Made by a program: the position numbers and the translations under genes
Part shown: piece by piece, positions 57,074-62,880 of the stretch
Numbering within the stretch: the stretch's first letter is position 1
Layout of the letters: every line of letters starts with the position of its first letter
The notes under the pieces: model-generated
What the model was told of the DNA's origin: nothing
Database searches by the model: none
What the model saw: only the letters and a program-made list of their open reading frames with translations
Source: Myxococcales bacterium
Lineage (GTDB): Bacteria > Myxococcota_A > Polyangia > Polyangiales > Polyangiaceae
Length of the DNA stretch: 62,880 nt
Direction: 5' to 3'
Assembly (NCBI GenBank): GCA_013297655.1
Contig: JAAFHV010000016.1
Span: forward strand, 1 to 62,880

Positions 57074-57652
57074 TCAGAGGAGCGCCTCGGCCTCGCGGAC
57101 GATGGCCGCGGTGTCCCCTACGGTGAAGCCAGCGTGCACGTGGCGCACGATCCCAGCGCGGTCGACGACGTAGGTGGTCGGCATCATCGTAGGTTTCCAT
57201 TTGCCTACGATTTCCTTGTCGTCGTCCCACGCGATCGGGAACGTCACGCCGTGCGACTTGGCGAACCCGCGCGCGTCGTCTTGCTCGTCGTCGACCGAGA
57301 TGCCGACCACCGCGAGGCCGCTCCCGTTGTACTTTGCATGAACTTTCTGGAGGTCCGGGAGCACATCCGCGCACGGCGAGCACCACGACGCCCAAACGTG
57401 AACGATGACGACCTTCCCGCGCGTGGCGGCGAGCACCTTGCCGACGAGGGGCGCGTGGTCGCCGACGATCCCGCTCGTAGGCCCGTCGTACGGAGGCTCG
57501 ATCGGAGCGGGCGCGGGAGCGGGAGGGCGCGCCTCCGTCGTCGCGAGCGCGCGCGGAAGGGGCACCGTGAGCGAAGGTACCGCCCTTGGCGGCGAGCCGC
57601 ACGCGCTCGCGAACCCGCAAAACAAGAGGCACCCAGCGAGCAGCCGCTTCAT
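57074..57652 (-). CDS. TlpA-like thioredoxin lipoprotein
   Basis: A 192-residue lipoprotein (lipobox ASAC near residue 18) with a Pro-rich linker and a thioredoxin domain (about 65-190) bearing WCSPC in HVWASWCSPCADVLP and cis-Pro in MPTTYVVDRAG. It would reduce disulfides of exported proteins, for example for cytochrome c maturation. ATG 57652 is the start. Confidence 0.9.
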   Translation of the reverse strand: MKRLLAGCLLFCGFASACGSPPRAVPSLTVPLPRALATTEARPPAPAPAPIEPPYDGPTSGIVGDHAPLVGKVLAATRGKVVIVHVWASWCSPCADVLPDLQKVHAKYNGSGLAVVGISVDDEQDDARGFAKSHGVTFPIAWDDDKEIVGKWKPTMMPTTYVVDRAGIVRHVHAGFTVGDTAAIVREAEALL

Positions 57653-57764
57653 CCGTCGATGGTACACCGCGCGCCTCGCAGCGCCTGGTTTGCCCTTTTG
57701 TCTCGGTTGAGTCCAGCCTCGTCCCAGGAGCGGCCCCCCGCCGCGACGGTGCTAACTGCTGGCC

Positions 57765-58358
57765 ATGACCTCGTTCGTTCGCCGTGCCGTCGCCGTGGGT
57801 TCGCTCTTCGCCGCGCTCGCCCTCGTGCCAGGAGCCGCGACCGCCGACGCGCCGCTGCCCGCGAAGGGCACCGTGCAGGTGAACGTGTACTCGGTGCCGG
57901 GCAGCAACACGCCGAAGGTGGTGGTCCGCGCCATCATCGAGCAGCCGCCGCGAAAGGTGTGGGCCGTGGTGTCCGACTGCGCGCACTACAGCAGCCGCCT
58001 CCCTCGCGTCGCCAAGTCGCGCCTCGTCAGCAAAGTGGGCAACAAGCACACCTGCGAGGTCACCATCTCGCTCCCCTTCCCGCTCTCGAACCTCACCGCC
58101 GTCACCGAGGCGATCCACGAGGAGAACGAGAAGGGCATGACGCGGCGCTGGAAGCTCGTGAGCGGCGACTACACCGTCAACAACGGGAGCTGGGAGGTGC
58201 GGCCCCTCGACGCGACGGGCACATCTACCCTCGTGACGTACTCGGTTCAGGCCGAGCCCACCACCGCGGTCCCCGACTTCATCCGCGCATCGGCCCAGAA
58301 AAAGGCCCTCCCCGACATGATCGAGCGCGTCCGACTCGAGTCGGCGAAGATGCCCTGA
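57765..58358 (+). CDS. SRPBCC/START-like exported protein
   Basis: A 197-residue protein with signal peptide (VGSLFAALALVPGAATADA). The mature part is a polyketide-cyclase or START-like helix-grip fold: VVVRAIIEQPPRKVWAVVSDCAHYSSRLPRV, GNKHTCEVTISLPFPLSNL, GTSTLVTYSVQAEPTTAVPDFI. It may bind a hydrophobic ligand in the envelope. Divergent from the TlpA-like gene by 112 bp. Confidence 0.8.
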   Translation: MTSFVRRAVAVGSLFAALALVPGAATADAPLPAKGTVQVNVYSVPGSNTPKVVVRAIIEQPPRKVWAVVSDCAHYSSRLPRVAKSRLVSKVGNKHTCEVTISLPFPLSNLTAVTEAIHEENEKGMTRRWKLVSGDYTVNNGSWEVRPLDATGTSTLVTYSVQAEPTTAVPDFIRASAQKKALPDMIERVRLESAKMP

Positions 58359-58414
58359 GCGCCACGCGATAGGTGACGAGCGAGAACCAGGCGCGACCCG
58401 CAACTGCGTGCATC

Positions 58415-59446
58415 TTACACGGATGCCGCCAGCACCAGCGATCTGCGGGTCGACGATTGGATACGAACCTTGGCGTGCCGGAAGCTCGCGAGCGCCTCCG
58501 AGACGGCGCCGAAGATGCAGTTGCGGAAGAACCGGAACGTGAACATCGGAGCGCGGAAGGTGAGCTCGGCCGAACGATCGCCGGCGCGCCTCACGTGCAC
58601 GTCGCCGCCCTCGAACGCGTTGCCCCAGAGTTGGCTCGCGTGCTCCACCACCGCGAGCGCCGTTCCGCTCGGATCGTGCTCGCGGAGGCGCACCAGGGCG
58701 TCTACCTGGCGCCCGTTGATGCAGCCGAAGATGTGGCGCCCAACGTCGACCTCCTCGTCCTCGGTGAGGTCGAGCGCGCTCGACGCACCATAGAGCGACA
58801 TCGCCGTGTCGAGCGGTACCCAATCGGCGGCGGGCACGTGAGACCAGCCCTCGCGCAGCGACGCAGGTAGCGAGGCGACGTAACGAGGCCACAGTCCACG
58901 CGCGCCATACCACCCGCGACCGGCGACGAAGAGGCGCGACCGGGCGGCGACACAAGGAGCGCTCCGCGACACGACCGCGCGACGGAGCTCGTCCAAGACG
59001 GCGCGGCGCGCGCGGGCACGGCGGGTAGCGGCGGTGCCGACTGGAATACCGAAGTACGCCGCGACCTCGTACTTCGTGAGGCCATCGAGCTCGAAGAGAG
59101 AGAACACCTCCCGCACGTCGTCCGGCACTCCCGCCATCGCGTCGTCGAGGAGGGCGCGCTCGTGAGAGCCCTCGAGTCGGGCTTGGGTCGACGGTGCGGC
59201 GTCCTCCACGTCGAGATCGGCGACCGCGACGCTGCGTGCGGCGCGCTGCTTCGCGCGAAACGCGAGCCGTCGCACGGTGCCGACGAGGAACGCGCGCTCG
59301 GCCCCCTCTGCGACCTCGTGGCCGCGCCGATGGAGCACGAGATACGCCTCTTGCACGATGTCCTCTGCGTCGCGGAGGCCATACGAGCGCACGAGACGCT
59401 CGAGGGAAGGACGAAACGATTCGAGAGCCAAAAGCGAAGCGGCCAT
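58415..59446 (-). CDS. ECF-type sigma factor with extra C-terminal domain
   Basis: A 343-residue protein. Residues about 1-65 match sigma region 2 (RSYGLRDAEDIVQEAYLVLHRRG), and about 95-160 match region 4 (AGVPDDVREVFSLFELDGLTKYEVAAYFGIPVGTAATRRARARR). The remaining 180 residues form a separate domain with W/H-rich and hydrophobic stretches (REGWSHVPAADWVPL; FTFRFFRNCIFGAVSEAL), loosely like DUF2378/TIGR02265, a myxobacterial paralog domain. It may act as a built-in sensor or anti-sigma substitute. No anti-sigma gene lies next to it. ATG 59446 is used. Confidence 0.85.
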   Translation of the reverse strand: MAASLLALESFRPSLERLVRSYGLRDAEDIVQEAYLVLHRRGHEVAEGAERAFLVGTVRRLAFRAKQRAARSVAVADLDVEDAAPSTQARLEGSHERALLDDAMAGVPDDVREVFSLFELDGLTKYEVAAYFGIPVGTAATRRARARRAVLDELRRAVVSRSAPCVAARSRLFVAGRGWYGARGLWPRYVASLPASLREGWSHVPAADWVPLDTAMSLYGASSALDLTEDEEVDVGRHIFGCINGRQVDALVRLREHDPSGTALAVVEHASQLWGNAFEGGDVHVRRAGDRSAELTFRAPMFTFRFFRNCIFGAVSEALASFRHAKVRIQSSTRRSLVLAASV

Positions 59447-59645
59447 ACTCCCTATGACGCAACCGCCGTACCACGCTGCATCACGCCGAGTCCTCGCGAA
59501 ATCGAGCCGATTCGGGGGCTCGCGAGCATGGATCGCGCGTGGCTTCGTGCCATGTCTCGCCATCCATGATCAGCTCGATCGTGACAGTGGAGGCCGCGTG
59601 TGGTCGACGGAGTCAATCGGACAATCGCGCGCGATGACCGAGGGT

Positions 59646-60026
59646 CTATCGCTCGTTTCGGGCGTGAAAATCCGAGCCGTTTGCGTCGGCAGCGTCGGCG
59701 GAGGTCTTCGCGTCGAGGGCGGCGTCCGCGGCGTCGGCGCGCGCATCGGCGGGTGGAGTGCTCGCGTCGAGCATCGGCAGATCTGCGTCGCGCGGGGGCT
59801 CTGTTCGTGAGGAAGCGTCGCTCGCGGTGGGAAACGGCGGATCGCCCGCGTCGTCGAGGCCGCGGTCGACGCCGAGGTACGCCGCGCTGCACGCGACGGT
59901 GAGCTGCGCGAGCACGACGACCGAGGCGAACGAAGCACGCGCGCGCGACGGCCATCGGTGGCCATCGCGGCGCGCACGGGTCGCGGAGATCGGGCGAGGA
60001 GCCCTCGCTGCCGCTTCGTCGTTCAT
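59646..60026 (-). CDS. Asp/Ala-rich lipoprotein, small
   Basis: A 126-residue protein. After a basic N-region comes a hydrophobic stretch (SFASVVVLAQLTVAC) with lipobox TVAC near residue 46, then a low-complexity Asp/Ala/Pro tail (DARADAADAALDAKTSADAADA). It is 18 bp downstream of the large lipoprotein gene, so a single operon is likely. It could also be a truncated leftover. No domain is seen. Confidence 0.5.
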   Translation of the reverse strand: MNDEAAARAPRPISATRARRDGHRWPSRARASFASVVVLAQLTVACSAAYLGVDRGLDDAGDPPFPTASDASSRTEPPRDADLPMLDASTPPADARADAADAALDAKTSADAADANGSDFHARNER

Positions 60027-60044
60027 CGCTTCACGGCGCGAAGG

Positions 60045-61565
60045 TCACGGGCCGCAGGTGAGCGCAGGAGCGCCCGGCGGATTGGTGCACTTTTGTGCCG
60101 GATCGGTGCACGTCGGGAGCTCGCCCGTAAACGCCCCGCCCGCGCAGCGGTAGGCACCTATCGCCGGGCTCTCGACGCAATGGAATCCGTCGGCCTTCCC
60201 GGTGCAGTCGAAGTCGGCCTCCTTCGCGAAGGGCTCTTTGCGGATCGCGTCGAGCGCGATCCAGCCGTAAGAGCCCTCGAAGCGGCCGAACGCGAACAGC
60301 ATGGTGCCCGCCTTCGTCTGCGAGTTTCGCTTGAAGAGCGGCACCGAGAGCAACGTGCGGCGATTCGTGTTCGTCGACATCACGCGATGAAACACGACCC
60401 CCGGCACGATGTAGCGCGTATCGAGGGAAGGCCCACCGAGGCGCGGCGTGGCGTAGGCGAGGTTCAGCACCGAGTGAGAGCGAAGGAGGTAGTCGCCCAC
60501 TTTGCCGTTCTTGCCGTCCTCTTTCGGCACCACCTTGAGCTCGCTGTATTTGCCAGTCCCCGCCGATTTTGCGACACGATCTTTGTCGAACTTGTCGAGG
60601 CACGGTTTGTCCGGGTTCGCGTCGAAATTCGCGGTGGTGCACGAGCCGAGCGAAGACGCGGGGCGTACGTACCAGTCTTCGACTGGGATGCCGTTCGGGC
60701 GCCGCGGCGGGGTGCCCACGCGTGTCGCGCGGTCGAGCTCGCTGCCGGCGGGGACGTCGAAGTCCGACTTGCGAATCCAGCCGCTCACGGTGCCGGAGGC
60801 CACGGTCTTGATCGCCCAGCCGTAAAGGAATTTGGCGCGGCCGCCGCCCACGTTCATCTCGTGGAGCACGCCGAAGTTCACCTTAATGTTCTTCGCGTCC
60901 GAGGGAGCGATCGTGCCCAATGCGCGGCCGCCACCTTCGTAGATGACGGTGTTCGGCTTCGTCGGCCAGCCGCTCGAGTCGAAACGTTTGCGATCCTCTT
61001 CCGCGCGCTTGCTGCGGTAAAACGCGTCGCGATCGGCCTTCGGGTGGATACGATTGGCGTCGGCGTGGGGGTTCGGTACGGGGCAATTGAAGGGAGAGCC
61101 ACGGCAAATTCGTTTACCGACGATGTTCCGCGGATCGTTCTTGATCTTGTAGGGCAGCGGGTACGTCTTGCTCCACCACGTGGGGCTCGTGTTGGCCTTG
61201 ATCGACACCGAAAAATCGAACGCCTGCGGCACCACGTCGGCGCCATCCTCGGCGACCTCGTCGAACTCGGGCTCGTCGGGGGCGAGGGGGTCGCCCTCGT
61301 CGGTGTAAACGAGCTCGTCGGGCGAGAGCGGAGAGCTGTGGGGCCACTCGCCTCCGACGTCGTCGGGGTCGCCCTCTGTCGCGACGTACTCGTAAGGATC
61401 GATGCCGTACTCCTCGAGCTCCGGGTTGTAGACGGGTCCGTCACCCGGCCCACCGACCGGGAACGGATCGGGCGTGGAGGCCTCGCTACAGCCGCCGAGC
61501 GCCGCGATCGTCGCCACCGCCGCCACCGAGAGCCAAGGAAAGAATACGTAGGGTGCCCGCTTCAT
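60045..61565 (-). CDS. Large lipoprotein with SH3-like segments, unknown
   Basis: A 506-residue lipoprotein (lipobox LGGC near residue 26). An acidic linker rich in Asp/Glu/Pro (about 30-110) precedes a core with GWIRKSDFDVPAGSEL and YGWIALDAI, similar to bacterial SH3-like repeats. The C-terminus is Cys-rich (DCTGK, FHCVES, YRCAGGAF, PTCTDPAQKCTNP, TCGP), as in myxobacterial disulfide-linked exported proteins. No family is recognised. The start at 61565 has GAGGAG 8 nt upstream. Confidence 0.75.
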   Translation of the reverse strand: MKRAPYVFFPWLSVAAVATIAALGGCSEASTPDPFPVGGPGDGPVYNPELEEYGIDPYEYVATEGDPDDVGGEWPHSSPLSPDELVYTDEGDPLAPDEPEFDEVAEDGADVVPQAFDFSVSIKANTSPTWWSKTYPLPYKIKNDPRNIVGKRICRGSPFNCPVPNPHADANRIHPKADRDAFYRSKRAEEDRKRFDSSGWPTKPNTVIYEGGGRALGTIAPSDAKNIKVNFGVLHEMNVGGGRAKFLYGWAIKTVASGTVSGWIRKSDFDVPAGSELDRATRVGTPPRRPNGIPVEDWYVRPASSLGSCTTANFDANPDKPCLDKFDKDRVAKSAGTGKYSELKVVPKEDGKNGKVGDYLLRSHSVLNLAYATPRLGGPSLDTRYIVPGVVFHRVMSTNTNRRTLLSVPLFKRNSQTKAGTMLFAFGRFEGSYGWIALDAIRKEPFAKEADFDCTGKADGFHCVESPAIGAYRCAGGAFTGELPTCTDPAQKCTNPPGAPALTCGP

Positions 61566-61820
61566 CGTGTGCTCCTCGTCGCCTCGAGGGAGGCGGCCAT
61601 CTCGTAGGGGAAGTGCCGCTCGCGCGCGCTGGGATCCAAAAAAGCGAACCGCAGACAAACGGCCCGCATTTCTCGGGCGATCGGGCGGCAAGGGATGCGC
61701 TCGCGCCTCATGACGTGCAGAGCGCATGTACTCCTGCCCCTGTCGACGAGCACGCCACGGGCGCGTGGCCGATCGCCCCGGGTGCAGAGCAGGGCGCGGC
61801 GGGGTACCGTGGAGCTGCCG

Positions 61821-62162
61821 ATGAACCTCTTCTATTTCCTCGTCTTCGGGGTCATCGCCTACATCGTGTGGTCGCGGCAGCGGGCGCGCGCGGTGCAGCA
61901 AGAGGAGGTGCTCGCGCTCGTCGAGCAGCGCGCGGCGTCGCTCATGGAAGAGTTCCCCGATTTGGACGACGACGCGATCGCGCTCCTGATCCGCGACGAG
62001 CTGCAAAACCGCCGTGTACGTGGGCACGAGGCCTACGCCGCCGCTTCTGCCCACACGGTGGGTCGGGTGAGGCGGAGCCTCGTCGTCGCGAGCGCGCGCT
62101 CGAAAAAGAGCGCCCCGAAGAAGCTCCCCCCGACGCGGATCGAATCGAGCGAAGAGAGCTAA
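61821..62162 (+). CDS. Single-pass membrane protein, unknown
   Basis: A 113-residue protein starting MNLFYFLVFGVIAYIVWSRQRAR, a single N-terminal helix with a basic cytoplasmic edge, then a helical acidic segment (VLALVEQRAASLMEEFPDLDDDAIALLIRDEL, possibly UBA-like) and a basic tail (RSKKSAPKKLPP). No family is recognised. GGAG upstream of ATG 61821 supports the start. Divergent from the large lipoprotein gene by 255 bp. Confidence 0.65.
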   Translation: MNLFYFLVFGVIAYIVWSRQRARAVQQEEVLALVEQRAASLMEEFPDLDDDAIALLIRDELQNRRVRGHEAYAAASAHTVGRVRRSLVVASARSKKSAPKKLPPTRIESSEES

Positions 62163-62248
62163 AACGCGCCCCGTTCGCGCGAAACGTCGCCGCCGCAGAA
62201 TCGGCGTTTGCAACGCGGCCTATCGCCCACCTAGTGTCGCAGGCGAAC

Positions 62249-62880
62249 ATGGCGCCCCTTCACATCGGCATCGTCGGCTGCTCGGCGGAGGGCGCGGCGC
62301 TTTGTTATCGCACCATCTGCTCGGAGGGCGCGGCGCTGCTCGGCTCGCACGCGCACCCCGAGGTGTCGATGCACACGCACTCCCTCGCCGACTACGTCGC
62401 GTGCCTCGATCGCGGCGACTGGGCGGGGGTAGGAAAGCTGCTCCATTCGTCGGCCGAGAAGCTCGCCAAGGCCGGCGCCGACTTCCTCATTTGCCCCGAC
62501 AACACCGTCCACGGCGCGCTCCCCGCGATTCGTGCATCATGCACGCTTCCTTGGCTCCACATCGCCGAGATCGTGGCCGACGAAGCGGTGCGGCGCCGGT
62601 TTCGACGGCTCGGCCTCACCGGCACGCGCTGGCTCGTGGAGAGCGACGTCTACCCGGAGAAGCTCGCCGCGCGCGGGATCGCGGTGGTGCGCCCGAGCAC
62701 CGCCGAGCGCGAAGAGATGAATCGTCTCGTGCTCGACGAGCTCGTGAAGGGCGTGCTCAAGCCGAGCGCCACCGCCACGTTCCGCCGCATCGGCCAGCGC
62801 ATGAAGGACTCGGGCTGCGACGCGCTCGTGCTCGGCTGCACCGAGATCCCGCTCGTGTTCGACGACAGCTCTTCGCCGCT
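62249..62880 (+). CDS. Aspartate/glutamate racemase family protein (partial)
   Basis: At least 210 residues, running off the right edge. It begins MAPLHIGIVGCSAEGAALCYRTI. Catalytic Cys regions are visible as CPDNTVH (about 87-93) and LGCTEIPLV (about 197-205), the pattern of cytoplasmic Asp/Glu racemases. The GCSAEG stretch replaces the usual GGMS/GGxG start. The ATG at 62249 begins the reading frame; no stop is in the window, so the 3' part is missing by the cut of the window. Confidence 0.85.
   Translation, partial: MAPLHIGIVGCSAEGAALCYRTICSEGAALLGSHAHPEVSMHTHSLADYVACLDRGDWAGVGKLLHSSAEKLAKAGADFLICPDNTVHGALPAIRASCTLPWLHIAEIVADEAVRRRFRRLGLTGTRWLVESDVYPEKLAARGIAVVRPSTAEREEMNRLVLDELVKGVLKPSATATFRRIGQRMKDSGCDALVLGCTEIPLVFDDSSSP

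Overview
The window is GC-rich chromosomal DNA (roughly 70% G+C by eye) that looks like a predatory or soil myxobacterium of the Polyangiales/Polyangia type. The pointers are a MYXO-CTERM-like tail on a secreted M36 metalloprotease, very many lipoproteins (about 15 of 56 genes), class II DAHP synthase, an AgmX/PEGA-style TPR protein, Asp/Ala/Pro-rich lipoproteins and strings of short intergenic gaps. No phage, insertion-sequence transposase, CRISPR array or conjugation gene was found. The species cannot be named from the sequence.

Layout: (1) 1-908 has no protein gene. On the minus strand it carries two tandem sigma70-type promoters and a boxA-like antitermination motif, so an rRNA operon probably begins just beyond the left edge. 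(2) 909-6591, minus strand: a small membrane protein, a parvulin-like lipoprotein, a roadblock-like protein, a TtcA-type tRNA thiolase with a membrane protein, leucyl aminopeptidase PepA and a PilZ-like protein. (3) 6848-10532: lipoprotein, tRNA-Arg(UCG), double zinc-ribbon protein, oligoendopeptidase F. (4) 10624-15489: a compact methionine-cycle operon made of an ArsR-type regulator fused to a methyltransferase fold (SahR-like) overlapping metH, with its own promoter, a candidate operator and a strong terminator. (5) 15665-23948: lipoproteins, an AraC regulator, a PEGA/TPR protein, nucleoside salvage (purine nucleoside phosphorylase and cytidine deaminase, overlapping), and class II DAHP synthase ending in a bidirectional terminator. 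(6) 23996-28738: an exported redox locus with a Tat-exported DUF1501 protein, a large two-haem DUF1588-like lipoprotein and, divergently, two small lipoproteins, one a monohaem cytochrome. (7) 28744-34495: HflX, a TetR regulator with a ferritin-like target marked by matching inverted repeats, an acylglycerolphosphate acyltransferase and a membrane-anchored beta-lactamase-fold protein. (8) 34571-47275: DUF2277, MATE transporter with phosphatase, hydrolase, MsrB-MsrA-like fusion with carbonic anhydrase, SWIM-SNF2 helicase, Fur regulator, outer-membrane barrel. (9) 47276-49669: the candidate replication origin followed by dnaA. (10) 49817-62880: FKBP lipoprotein, a 199-bp element with perfect 17-bp terminal inverted repeats, SurA-like chaperone, VanZ, M36 metalloprotease, TlpA-like thioredoxin, START protein, an ECF sigma factor with a large C-terminal extra domain, more lipoproteins and a truncated aspartate racemase-family gene.

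If oriC lies at about 47.3-48.2 kb, the rRNA operon at the left edge and dnaA both run away from it, with the forks. The most unusual features are the 199-bp terminal-inverted-repeat element between the convergent FKBP and SurA genes, the sigma factor with fused extra domain, the MsrB fusion whose MsrA-like half has lost the GCFW motif, the paired operators around the TetR/ferritin-like locus, and the protease that seems to carry both a lipid anchor and a MYXO-CTERM tail.
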